From: CAZEHS01 sp964424355
GTDB lineage: Bacteria; Bacillota; Clostridia; Peptostreptococcales; Acidaminobacteraceae
NCBI GenBank assembly: GCA_964424355.1
Contig: CAYRIO010000009.1
Coordinates: forward strand, 50,491 to 114,490
DNA: 64,000 bases
Direction of reading: 5' to 3'
The notes under the pieces are model-generated. The model did no database searches. It was not told the origin of the DNA and saw nothing but the letters and a program-made list of their open reading frames with translations. The translations under genes and the position numbers were made by a program. Shown here piece after piece: positions 41,002 through 49,596 of the stretch; position 1 is the stretch's first letter, and the number at the start of each line of letters is the position of its first letter.

Positions 41002-43701
41002 ATGCCGGAACTTAAACGCGCTGACCCGGATGCACTGCTGGCCAGCCTGGACGACGCAACGAAGGGAACCCTTACCGTCTTCCTCGGTGCCGCGGCAGGG
41101 GTCGGCAAGACCTATGCCATGCTGGAAGCAGCCCAGGAACTGGTGGATGCCGGTACCGACGTCATCATCGGCTGGGTTGAAACCCATGGCCGCAGAGACA
41201 CCGAAGCCCTGCTGGAAGGCATCCCCGCCCTCCCCCCACAGGAACTGGAATACCGGGGCCGCACGTTCAGGGAACTGGACGTGGATGGCCTCATAGCCCG
41301 GAACCCCCAGGTGGCAATCATCGATGAGCTGGCTCACACCAACGTTCCCGGCGCACGGCACAAGAAGCGGTATCAGGATATCGAGGATGTTCTGAATGCA
41401 GGAATCGATGTCTATACGGCGCTCAACATACAACATCTTGAGAGCCTGAACGACATCGTGATGCAGATCACCGAAATTCGAATCCGTGAAACCGTACCGG
41501 ACCGGTTCATTGAAAATGCACAGATTCAGCTGATCGACCTGACCCCGGAGGATCTGATCGAACGGTTGAAGGAGGGGAAGGTCTATGTGCCGACACAGGC
41601 TCAGGAGGCCGTGAAGAAATTTTTCAGACCCGGAAACCTCAGCGCCCTCCGGGAGATGTCCCTCCGATATACGGCACAGCATGTTGTAAGTGAACTTGAA
41701 ACCTACATGAAAGCACACGCCATTACCGGCCCCTGGCCTGTCGGCGAAAAAGTAATGGTGTGCCTGAAGGATTTGTCCAATGCACCGGCGCTGCTGCGGG
41801 CAGGCCGACGTATGTCCGATGCCTTTCACGGCACACTGATCGCGGCCTGGTTGGAATCCGACTGGGACAACGAACAGGGCAATGAAAAACAGCAGGACTT
41901 GAAGGATGCCGCCAAGCTGGCTGAAGAACTGGGTGCCGAACTCATTGCCACATCCGGGTCAAAAGCCTCAGAGGCGTTCCTTAAGCTGGCTCTTGATAAA
42001 AATGTCACCCACATGGTTGTCAGCTACCCGAAGCAATTCCACCTTCAGGATTTGCTGTCCGAGAACACATCCCGCAAACTTGTTAAAAACCGTTATCATA
42101 TCAACGTTCATGTCATTGCCAACGAAAAGTCCGAAGAACCGGAACCGCTGTTCCGCCACAGAACCTCAGATAAGCTGCCCATCACACATATGGGCGTTTC
42201 CATTGCCATCCTGGGAGGAGTCACCGGTCTGGGTTTCCTGTTCCTGGATACTATTGGGGATGTGAATCTGGCGCTTCTGTATCTGCTTCCGGTCATCTAT
42301 TCCGCGGTAAAGGGAGGCCGTCGACAGGCCTTCGTAACTGCCGTGCTGTGCATGCTGATTTTCGATTTCATGTTCGTTATCCCCTATTACAGCTTTTCTG
42401 TATCAGATATAAAGTATCTTCTGAGTTTCTTTGTCTTCATTTCCGTTGGAACCGTCATCGGAACCATGACCTCCAAACTCAGCCACCAGATCCATATGAC
42501 ACGCCAAAGGGAAGCTCGGATTGCAGCGCTCTTCTCCATCAGCAAAAAGATATCAGGCACCAACTCCCTTGAAATGATCCTGGATACCATCTGCCTCAAC
42601 ATCTCTGAAACAATCGGATGCGACAGTCTGTTCATCGTTCCCGATGCGGGGGGGAAACCTACCGTCATTTCTGAGAATACAAGCCGACTCAACAGCATCT
42701 ATGACGACTATGAAGAAGCCGTAGCAACCTGGGTATTCGAACGGAAACAGTCTGCAGGCCGGGATACAATGACACTGAGCGGTGCGAAGGGCCACTATAT
42801 CCCGCTGATAACGAATGAGGAATGCCATGGCGTCCTGGGCATTTATGTGGGAGAGAACGAGGATAATCTTCTGACCGTCCACCGGGACTTTCTGAATGCG
42901 GTTTCCAATCTTACCGCCACCGCGATCGCCAGAGCCACACTGACACAGAAGGCTGAAGAAGCCCACCTGCTTAAAGAATCCGACAAGCTGCACTCAGCCA
43001 TACTCAATTCGGTCTCCCACGATCTGCATACACCGCTTACATCCATCATTGGCAGTGTCACCAGTCTGTTGAAGGATAAGGCACTTTACTCACCGGAGGA
43101 CGAGGGTGAACTGCTGCTGACGATTGAGCATGAGGCCCACCGAATGAATCGGTTGGTCAACAACCTGCTGGATATGACACGGCTTGAAAGCCGGACCGTG
43201 GAGCTTAAAAAGCAGTGGTGCGACATTGAGGACATCCTCGGATTCGCCCGGTCCGAAATTGAAGCCAAGCGAGGCTCCAGAGCCATCCAGGTCACGATCC
43301 GTGACTTCTTCCCCCTGGTATACTGCGATTATGTTCTGATCGGCCAGGTTCTTACCAATCTGCTGGATAACGCCGTCAAATATTCGCCGGATAACACGAC
43401 CATCTCCATCGCCGCCGAAACCGATGAGGCTCGGGCGTTCATTACCATCTACAATGAATCGGAGAACCTTGACTCGTTTGATGTTGAACGGATTTTCGAC
43501 AAATTCTATCGTGGTGTAAGTACCAGGAACGTTGTAGGCAGCGGCCTGGGCCTCTCCATCTGCAAGGGATTTGTCGAGGCTCATGGCGGCCACATCCGTG
43601 CGAAAAAGCTCCACCGGAAAGGATTCCGCATCACCGTCATCCTGCCGATTCATGATAAAATGAAGCGTGCCATACAAGACGACCGAAAAGGTGAACGATG
43701 A
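41002..43701 (+). CDS. kdpD: Sensor histidine kinase KdpD
   Basis: An 899-residue sensor kinase, full length. The N-terminal KdpD domain has the P-loop GAAAGVGKT (residues 29-37) and the Walker-like IIDELAHTNVPG; a universal-stress-protein-like domain follows. Four membrane helices (DUF4118) lie at about residues 395-500, then a GAF-like region, then HisKA with His673 (SVSHDLHTPLTSI) and an HATPase domain ending GSGLGLSICKGFV. It senses potassium limitation and phosphorylates KdpE. It overlaps kdpE by four bases. Confidence 0.96.
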   Translation: MPELKRADPDALLASLDDATKGTLTVFLGAAAGVGKTYAMLEAAQELVDAGTDVIIGWVETHGRRDTEALLEGIPALPPQELEYRGRTFRELDVDGLIARNPQVAIIDELAHTNVPGARHKKRYQDIEDVLNAGIDVYTALNIQHLESLNDIVMQITEIRIRETVPDRFIENAQIQLIDLTPEDLIERLKEGKVYVPTQAQEAVKKFFRPGNLSALREMSLRYTAQHVVSELETYMKAHAITGPWPVGEKVMVCLKDLSNAPALLRAGRRMSDAFHGTLIAAWLESDWDNEQGNEKQQDLKDAAKLAEELGAELIATSGSKASEAFLKLALDKNVTHMVVSYPKQFHLQDLLSENTSRKLVKNRYHINVHVIANEKSEEPEPLFRHRTSDKLPITHMGVSIAILGGVTGLGFLFLDTIGDVNLALLYLLPVIYSAVKGGRRQAFVTAVLCMLIFDFMFVIPYYSFSVSDIKYLLSFFVFISVGTVIGTMTSKLSHQIHMTRQREARIAALFSISKKISGTNSLEMILDTICLNISETIGCDSLFIVPDAGGKPTVISENTSRLNSIYDDYEEAVATWVFERKQSAGRDTMTLSGAKGHYIPLITNEECHGVLGIYVGENEDNLLTVHRDFLNAVSNLTATAIARATLTQKAEEAHLLKESDKLHSAILNSVSHDLHTPLTSIIGSVTSLLKDKALYSPEDEGELLLTIEHEAHRMNRLVNNLLDMTRLESRTVELKKQWCDIEDILGFARSEIEAKRGSRAIQVTIRDFFPLVYCDYVLIGQVLTNLLDNAVKYSPDNTTISIAAETDEARAFITIYNESENLDSFDVERIFDKFYRGVSTRNVVGSGLGLSICKGFVEAHGGHIRAKKLHRKGFRITVILPIHDKMKRAIQDDRKGER

Positions 43702-44381
43702 ATACCAACCCTGCAAGCATCCTGATCATCGATGATGAACCTCAAATCCGAAAACTCTTTCGTATCTCCCTCCGCGCCCACGGCTACGAGCTCCATGAGG
43801 CCGAAAACGGCCGGAGTGGCATTGATGCCGCTGCGCTGGTTAAACCGGACCTTATCCTGCTGGACATGGGGCTCCCGGATATGAGCGGCATTGATGTCAT
43901 TAGAAGCATCCGCGAATGGACCGATACCCCCATCATCATCGTATCGGTTCAAGAGGCAGAAACCGACAAAATCGGAGCCTTGGACTGCGGAGCCAACGAT
44001 TATGTGGTTAAGCCCTTTGGCATGGGTGAACTGATGGCTCGGATCCGCACGGCACTCCGCCATTCGGTTAAGCCTGAAGAGGAGCCCGAGCTGACTTTCG
44101 GCGATATCCATATTGATTTGACGCACCGCCGCGTTCTGCGCGAAGGTGAAGAAGTGCGTCTGACCCCGACAGAATATGATGTCTTTAAATTGCTGGTCAT
44201 CAACCATGGGAAGGTCCTCACCCAGAAATATCTTTTGGAAACCGTGTGGGGCAAGGAATACGATGGTGAATCCCAGTATCTGCGCGTTTATATCGGCCAG
44301 CTCCGAAAAAAGCTGGAGTCCGAGCCAGCACACCCAGTTCATATACTGACGGAGCCAGGGATTGGATTCCGGCTGGTTTAA
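43698..44381 (+). CDS. kdpE: Response regulator KdpE
   Basis: A 227-residue OmpR-family regulator. The receiver has the acidic pair Asp12-Asp13 and the phosphoacceptor Asp56 (LILLDMGLPDMSG); the C-terminal winged helix carries RLTPTEYDVFKLLVINHGKV and the end SQYLRVYIGQLRKKLE. It activates the kdp promoter. It is the last gene of the operon, followed by a strong terminator. Confidence 0.96.
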   Translation: MNTNPASILIIDDEPQIRKLFRISLRAHGYELHEAENGRSGIDAAALVKPDLILLDMGLPDMSGIDVIRSIREWTDTPIIIVSVQEAETDKIGALDCGANDYVVKPFGMGELMARIRTALRHSVKPEEEPELTFGDIHIDLTHRRVLREGEEVRLTPTEYDVFKLLVINHGKVLTQKYLLETVWGKEYDGESQYLRVYIGQLRKKLESEPAHPVHILTEPGIGFRLV

Positions 44382-44405
44382 AGTTGAAATCTTCTGCGCA
44401 GTCAT

Positions 44406-44450
44406 AAAGAGGTCAGGCGGACAATATCCGGCCTGACCTCTTTCGTTTTA
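44406..44450. terminator. Intrinsic terminator after kdpE
   Basis: AAAGAGGTCAGGC (44406-44418) pairs perfectly with GCCTGACCTCTTT (44431-44443), followed by CGTTTTA. The A-rich left flank lets it also serve the minus-strand gene ending at 44463. Confidence 0.88.
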
Positions 44451-44462
44451 TCCCTCAGACTC

Positions 44463-46337
44463 TCACGCCATCGGCGTCAAACTGCCGCCACCGGAAAGTG
44501 CATGGGTCGTTCCGCCCAACCAGGCGTTATCCTCATTCTCTCCATCATAGTAGATGGTATTTCCGTTATCCACAATGCACGTCAGATCCGCGTCCTCAAT
44601 GGTGAGACCACTGAGATAGGAGGTGCCTGTCACCTGCCAAACACTCTTGTTCTGAAGAGCCAGGGTCACCGATTTTGCAGTATTGCCGCTGTTCACCGCC
44701 CCCTTCAGAACGGATTCTTCCGTCAGCACCATGGCAACGGTACTGATGCTGTCAGCGGTAACGTCCCCTGTCAGGATTTGGTCTGAAGCATTCAGGTCCA
44801 CATCCGCGCCGTTGGACCCCGTTGTCCCCCAACGATCGGCTCCAGCTTGGATCAGAATCCCAGAGGCCCCCTTCAACTCAGCCGATTTCAGGGTGATGAT
44901 CGCATGGGTGTTGGTTGAATAGAAGAGTGGACCCACCGCTGCCGTTAAGGAACCGCCCGTCATGGTGAATGATCCGGATCCGATGCCGGCATCCCCCGAG
45001 AAGCTCTGATAAATCATGGCGCCGCATTTCAGGGCCCCGGAAAGCACGACATCCGTCAGGGTGATGCTGTTCTTGCCTTCGACGACGGCAGCCTCTGAGC
45101 CGCTGGCTGTCAGGGTCGAATCCGATACCGTGATGGCCCCGGTGGAATAGATCCCTGGGGATCCTTCGCCGGAAGTCTTGGCGATCACCCGTTTAGCCGT
45201 TACGGTTCCTTCGCCCCGGTCTGTTGCCAGCGCCCCGCAGTGAGCCCCCGCCGTGTCGATGGAGACATCTTCTGCCAGGATCGTGCCGTTATAGGTTGCA
45301 TCCAACCCCCTGGAGGAATTGGCCGTTGTCTTGATGGTGACATTGGAAACGGTGATGGTGGTCTTATCCCCCGTGGAGAAAATCGCATTGGCACCGTCAC
45401 CGGCGGTATTGATGGTGGTATCGCTTACCGTGATCTGACTGCCATCCGATGCCAGGATCCCCGCATTCACCCCCGAGAAATTACTGCTTTCTTCTGAGGA
45501 GGATTCGCCGGTCTTATTCAGGATTGCATCCTTCAGCACCAAGGTGCCGCCGCCTGAAACCATGACCACGGATTCATCTGCGCCGTCTGCCGTCAGGGTT
45601 TTTCCGGAGAGGGTCTCGGACCCGCCGGTCTGTGTGACTTCCGCTGTGCCTGTGGCTTCAGAACTGCTCCCACCGCCAGCACCGGGGGCCCCTCCCGGAG
45701 CACCACTGCCCAGTTGGACTGTTGCTGCAGCCGTGTCATAGGTGACAGCTACCCCCAGGGCCTCAGCGACTGCACGGACCGGCAGATAAATCGTCCCGTT
45801 ATAGTTGAAAGGGGTCACGGTATTGCCGCTGGCATCTTTTAATACCGTCGCCGTACCATTGAGGCTCACTTGGATGGCGTCAAACACCACATCAATCTGT
45901 TTTTTCACTGCCACAGCAGCAGACGCTGAGGTTCCGCCGGACTGCGCCATCGCTGTTGGCGGGGTCCCCGTAGGGGGTGTGCCTGTTGGCGGCGCTCCGG
46001 TGGGCGGTATCCCCGTTGGCGGGGTGCCTGCCCCCTGCGGGGATGCGGCCACGGTTCCTGTGATATTAACGGTTTTAGAACTGCTGTCATACGCCGCGGT
46101 CAGTCCCAGGGCTTCTGCAACGCCCCGGATAGGCAGGTAGACAGACCCCTCGTAGTTCACCGCTTCCGCCTTGTTTCCCGCGGTATCCTTCAGCTCTGCC
46201 GCTTGACCGTTGACCAAGACCGTGATGTTGCCGCTGGAGACTGTCACAGAATCCCCATGGGAGGGAACCGCTTGGCCGATCATCCCCAGAACCAGAATGC
46301 CGACGAGAAGCTGCTTCATTATTTTTTGATGTTTCAT
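44463..46337 (-). CDS. Secreted protein with two stalk domains and a beta-helix-like region
   Basis: A 624-residue secreted protein. It starts with a signal peptide (MKHQKIMKQLLVGILVLGMI, then GQAVPSHG). Two copper-amine-oxidase-N (stalk, PF07833-type) units follow, recognised by YLPIRGVAEALGLTAAYDS and YLPVRAVAEALGVAVTYDT, separated by a PPTG repeat linker. The remaining 400 residues are Ser/Thr/Gly-rich with many short beta-like repeats (TITVSNVTIKTT, GAITVSDSTLTASG), resembling right-handed beta-helix or adhesin-like proteins. I see no catalytic motif and no sorting signal. Start 46337 follows GGAAGGTG. The function is probably extracellular or surface-attached, but unknown. Confidence 0.75.
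   Translation of the reverse strand: MKHQKIMKQLLVGILVLGMIGQAVPSHGDSVTVSSGNITVLVNGQAAELKDTAGNKAEAVNYEGSVYLPIRGVAEALGLTAAYDSSSKTVNITGTVAASPQGAGTPPTGIPPTGAPPTGTPPTGTPPTAMAQSGGTSASAAVAVKKQIDVVFDAIQVSLNGTATVLKDASGNTVTPFNYNGTIYLPVRAVAEALGVAVTYDTAAATVQLGSGAPGGAPGAGGGSSSEATGTAEVTQTGGSETLSGKTLTADGADESVVMVSGGGTLVLKDAILNKTGESSSEESSNFSGVNAGILASDGSQITVSDTTINTAGDGANAIFSTGDKTTITVSNVTIKTTANSSRGLDATYNGTILAEDVSIDTAGAHCGALATDRGEGTVTAKRVIAKTSGEGSPGIYSTGAITVSDSTLTASGSEAAVVEGKNSITLTDVVLSGALKCGAMIYQSFSGDAGIGSGSFTMTGGSLTAAVGPLFYSTNTHAIITLKSAELKGASGILIQAGADRWGTTGSNGADVDLNASDQILTGDVTADSISTVAMVLTEESVLKGAVNSGNTAKSVTLALQNKSVWQVTGTSYLSGLTIEDADLTCIVDNGNTIYYDGENEDNAWLGGTTHALSGGGSLTPMA
45955..46035 (-). repeat. Short tandem repeat coding for a PPTG linker
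   Basis: A 15-bp unit repeated about five times codes for TPPTGIPPTGAPPTGTPPTG and a last TPPTA. The codons vary between copies, so it is a degenerate protein linker repeat rather than a recent slippage tract. Confidence 0.8.
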
Positions 46338-46387
46338 TGCTGACACCTTCCTCTATTCAAGAGTGATTGTTCGTGTTTCATGGGATT

Positions 46388-46393
46388 ATTATA
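46388..46393 (-). promoter_or_regulatory. -10 box of the secreted stalk protein gene
   Basis: A perfect TATAAT on the minus strand, 50 bases before the start codon. No good -35 is at the right distance. Just upstream is a direct repeat TTCACGGG/TTCACACGGGG (46419-46399) that could be an activator site. Confidence 0.4.
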
Positions 46394-46427
46394 GCCACCC
46401 CGTGTGAACAACCCGTGAAGGCTTTAT

Positions 46428-47402
46428 TCATTTCAGATATTCCGCAACATTTTTCTGTGTGATTAGCACGTGGTCGATGATGTATTCCGGGCTGACATCC
46501 TTGCCAATCGCCGCGTCAATCAAGGCATTGACGGCAATGGCCCCCTGCCGGTCCGCATTTTGGGAAATGGTGCAGGTCAGCCGCCCTTCCTGGATGGCCC
46601 GCAGGCCGTCAGGGGTGGCATCCAAGCCGAAAACCCGGATCCGGGCTTCCATACCGGCCTCTTCCACAGCCTTCAGCGCTCCCAGGGCCATATCGTCATT
46701 TTGGGACACTACCGCATCGATTTGCTTTCCCGATTGGATCCAGTTCTCCATGATGGCATAGGAATCCCCACGGACCCAGTTGCCCGACTGCTCTGCAACC
46801 ACCCGGATGCCCGGATACTTGGCCAGCACACGCCGATAGCCCTGATCCCGGCCCACCTGGGCATCTCCCCCCATGGGCCCGTGCAGGATAACGATGTTTC
46901 CCTTGCCGCTTAAACTGGCAGCCGCCTCTTCCATCTCCATCATGCCGCCCTGAACCATGTCCACACCCACAAAAGAGGTGGCTGCTTCTTGGTTGGCAAC
47001 CCGTTGATTGAAGGTGATTACAGGAATCCCTGCTTCTTTGCAGGCCGCAATGGCAGGGGCCAGGGCCTCCCGGGATACCGGCTCGATGAGGATACCGTCG
47101 ATTCCCTGGGTAATCAGGTTCTCCACTTGTCCCACCTGTTTTTCCGCATTCTGATTGCCGTCCAGCACCGTCATCCGCACCCCTGCTTCCTCGGCTGCGC
47201 CCTGGATGGTTCGGGTCACCCCGATGATGAATTCATTCTGCTGATGGGACACACAGAACGCGAACTGCGTCTGTGCTGCTTTTTCCGAACCGCTCACAAC
47301 CGGAGGGGATTCAGCATTCTCCGGTTTCTCTTTTGCGGCGCAGCCGCAAAATGCCAGCGATATCAGCAGTCCGATGCCCACGTGCTTCAGGAATAATCCC
47401 AT
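46428..47402 (-). CDS. Orphan ribose-type substrate-binding lipoprotein
   Basis: A 324-residue periplasmic-binding-protein-like domain (Peripla_BP_4/RbsB) behind an N-terminal signal with a likely lipid-modified Cys (LLISLAFCGC). Both lobes are recognisable: NLITQGIDGILIEPVS and VVSQNDDMALGALKAVEEAG with FGLDATPDGLRAIQEG. It is a close paralogue of the binding protein encoded at 47587. It has its own promoter and is separated from the ABC operon by a terminator, so it is expressed apart. It probably delivers a sugar or polyol to the same transporter. Confidence 0.85.
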   Translation of the reverse strand: MGLFLKHVGIGLLISLAFCGCAAKEKPENAESPPVVSGSEKAAQTQFAFCVSHQQNEFIIGVTRTIQGAAEEAGVRMTVLDGNQNAEKQVGQVENLITQGIDGILIEPVSREALAPAIAACKEAGIPVITFNQRVANQEAATSFVGVDMVQGGMMEMEEAAASLSGKGNIVILHGPMGGDAQVGRDQGYRRVLAKYPGIRVVAEQSGNWVRGDSYAIMENWIQSGKQIDAVVSQNDDMALGALKAVEEAGMEARIRVFGLDATPDGLRAIQEGRLTCTISQNADRQGAIAVNALIDAAIGKDVSPEYIIDHVLITQKNVAEYLK

Positions 47403-47461
47403 GACCTGTCCTCCCGGTTCAGGGTCCGACCGATGCCGGCTCCCTTTTGTCTGATGCTCTC

Positions 47462-47490
47462 ACTATACCCCTTCCCGTGAACCGTTTCAA
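47462..47490 (-). promoter_or_regulatory. Promoter of the orphan binding-protein gene
   Basis: On the minus strand TTGAAA (47490-47485), a 17-bp spacer and TATAGT (47467-47462); both boxes match five of six positions. It lies 60 bases before the start codon. Confidence 0.7.
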
Positions 47491-47510
47491 CAGACCTGGC
47501 CCGGTCATTA

Positions 47511-47560
47511 AAAATGAAAAACCTCCCTGCAACGACCAGATCGGTCTGTTACAGGAAGGT
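47511..47560 (-). terminator. Intrinsic terminator of the ABC transporter operon
   Basis: On the minus strand ACCTTCCTGTAACAGACC pairs with GGTCGTTGCAGGGAGGT (one bulge, two G-T pairs), followed by TTTTCATTTTT. It ends the rbsA-rbsC-rbsB-like operon. Confidence 0.85.
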
Positions 47561-47586
47561 CAATGGGGGGCATTGATCAGAAACGG

Positions 47587-48546
47587 CTATTTGATGAACT
47601 GATCCACATTCTCTTTGGTGATCAGGGTGAAATCCACCAATTTTACAGGCTCTACCGTTTCGCCTTTGGCTACGGCAACAGCGGCCTTCATCGCCTCAGT
47701 TCCTTGGGCGGTTGTGCTTTGGGAAACCGTTGCGGCCAAGCGGCCTTCTTTGACGGCTGCCAGTGCGTCCGGAGTGGCATCCAGGCCGTAAACCTTGATG
47801 GAATCCTGCATTTTGGCATCTTCAACCGCTTTCAGAGCGCCCAGGGCCATCCCGTCATTCTGGGCAACGATCGCTTTGATATCTTTCCCGGCTTGGAGCC
47901 AGTTTTCAGCCAATTTCAGGGCTTCGTCCGTGGTCCAGTTGGCTGTGCTCTCGAATACTACCTTGATACCGGGGTTGGCGTCCATGACAGCCTTGTAGCC
48001 TTCAGAACGGCCCAGCTGACCGTCGGAACCCATGGGCCCCAGAAGCAGTGCTACATTGCCTGTACCGCCCAGATCCTCTACCGCCTTGGTCATTTCCATG
48101 GCGCCGCCATCCTTATTGGCCACGCCGACATAGGCGCTGGCAGCGGAAGGATCACTGATCTGCTGGTTCACGATGATGACGGCAACCCCCGCTGCCTTGG
48201 CAGCTTTGACTGCAGGAACAATCGCGTCGACGGAAACCGGCTCGATGATGATGCCGTCAATCCCCTGATTCACTGTGGTTTCAATCTGGCTGATCTGTTT
48301 TGCGGCATCCTTGCTGGCATCGTTGACCGTTACCTCTACCCCCAGCTCAGCGGCCTGGGCTTTCACCGCATCGGAAAGCTCGATGGTGAAGGCATTGGAC
48401 ATGTGGCTCATGAACAGCGCGAATTTTTTTCCGCCTTCCTCTTTGGGAGCCTCAGCAGCCGGAGCGGCCGGAGCGGCACAGCCTGCCAGCAAAGATACGG
48501 CCAGAACCGCCGTCAAACAGATAGACATGAGTTTTCTTGCTTTCAT
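47587..48546 (-). CDS. Ribose-type ABC transporter substrate-binding lipoprotein
   Basis: A 319-residue lipoprotein: a signal peptide with the lipobox LLAGC, an Ala/Pro/Glu linker, then two RbsB-type lobes (QGIDGIIIEPVSVDAIVPAV and VAQNDGMALGALKAVEDAK). It captures a sugar or polyol outside the membrane and delivers it to the permease encoded just upstream. The substrate is not determined; ribose, galactose and inositol carriers share this fold. Third gene of the operon. Confidence 0.9.
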   Translation of the reverse strand: MKARKLMSICLTAVLAVSLLAGCAAPAAPAAEAPKEEGGKKFALFMSHMSNAFTIELSDAVKAQAAELGVEVTVNDASKDAAKQISQIETTVNQGIDGIIIEPVSVDAIVPAVKAAKAAGVAVIIVNQQISDPSAASAYVGVANKDGGAMEMTKAVEDLGGTGNVALLLGPMGSDGQLGRSEGYKAVMDANPGIKVVFESTANWTTDEALKLAENWLQAGKDIKAIVAQNDGMALGALKAVEDAKMQDSIKVYGLDATPDALAAVKEGRLAATVSQSTTAQGTEAMKAAVAVAKGETVEPVKLVDFTLITKENVDQFIK

Positions 48547-48624
48547 TCTTGTCTCCTCCTTTTGATTGGGTAAGTTATATTCATATGGCCCAGGCCATAT
48601 ACAATATCGGAGTGATCCATCCCG

Positions 48625-49596
48625 TTATTCCCGCCTTGCCTTGCTCTTGATATCGATCAGGACCGCCAGAACGATGATGGCGCCCTTGATGACCAACTGA
48701 TAATTGGAGGATACCCCCAGGATATCGAGACCGTTGCCGATGACGGCAATCATCAGGGAACCGATGACGGTGCCGTACCATTTCCCCGCCCCGCCTGCCA
48801 TGCTGATGCCGCCGATGATGACCGCTGCGATGGCATCCAGTTCATAACCGCTCCCTGCCGTGGGAGACCCGGAAACCGTGCGGGAGGCCAGCAGCATTCC
48901 GGCAAAGCCTGCCAGAACTCCGGACAGCGTGTAGACCATCACCTTGATATGGCGGACATCGATCCCGGAAACCCGGGCGGCCGTTTCATTCCCGCCGATG
49001 GTATACACCCGTCTGCCGAACACGGTTTTGGTGAGAATGAAGGCACAGATGGCCACAATTCCCGCAAAATACACCGCCAGCAGGGGAATGCCGAACAGAA
49101 AACCGCTGGCTACGAATTCAAAGGGCTTGGATACGCCGAACACCGGTGCACCACCGCTGGCAATCAGGGATACGCCCCGGACTGCCGTCATGGTACCCAA
49201 CGTGATGATGAAGGGGGGAATGTCCCCATAAGCAACCCCTGCCCCGTTGATCAGGCCCACAATGGCACCGACCGCCAAGGCGATGATGAGGGGCACAATC
49301 AGCGGGTACTCTCCCGGATGGGAAAAATGAGCCGCCATGACACCGGCCAGAGCCGCAGTGGAACCCACCGAGAGATCGATCCCCCCGGAGATGATGACAT
49401 ACATCATGCCGCAGGCCAGAATCCCGTTGATGGACGCCTGTTTAACGATATTGATCAGATTGGAGGGTCTTGCAAACGCCTCCGGGGACAGGACCATCAA
49501 AAAAACGATGATCATGATAAAAGCGAACAAAATCCCCAGTTCCCGGACGTTCCCACCCAGCTTCAGTTGTTTTCCAGCCACTCGCTCTTCCATCAC
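48625..49596 (-). CDS. Ribose-type ABC transporter permease
   Basis: A 323-residue membrane protein with about eight to ten helices of the RbsC/AraH family. Diagnostic segments are GMMYVIISGGIDLSVGSTAALAG in two motifs, IPPFIITLGTMTAVRGVSLI and GYELDAIAAVIIGGISMAGG. A single permease gene suggests a homodimeric channel, unlike the two-permease Lsr AI-2 importer. It overlaps the ATPase gene by four bases. Confidence 0.92.
   Translation of the reverse strand: MMEERVAGKQLKLGGNVRELGILFAFIMIIVFLMVLSPEAFARPSNLINIVKQASINGILACGMMYVIISGGIDLSVGSTAALAGVMAAHFSHPGEYPLIVPLIIALAVGAIVGLINGAGVAYGDIPPFIITLGTMTAVRGVSLIASGGAPVFGVSKPFEFVASGFLFGIPLLAVYFAGIVAICAFILTKTVFGRRVYTIGGNETAARVSGIDVRHIKVMVYTLSGVLAGFAGMLLASRTVSGSPTAGSGYELDAIAAVIIGGISMAGGAGKWYGTVIGSLMIAVIGNGLDILGVSSNYQLVIKGAIIVLAVLIDIKSKARRE

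Noticed and set aside
40894..41829. 311-codon frame antisense to kdpC/kdpD
   Set aside because: A shadow of kdpD; no ribosome-binding site and atypical composition rich in His, Cys and Gln.
43650..44405. 251-codon frame antisense to kdpE
   Set aside because: Antisense to a complete KdpE and overlapping its terminator.
45955..46035. Possible CRISPR-like or satellite repeat
   Set aside because: Short 15-bp degenerate units inside a coding sequence, giving a PPTG protein linker.
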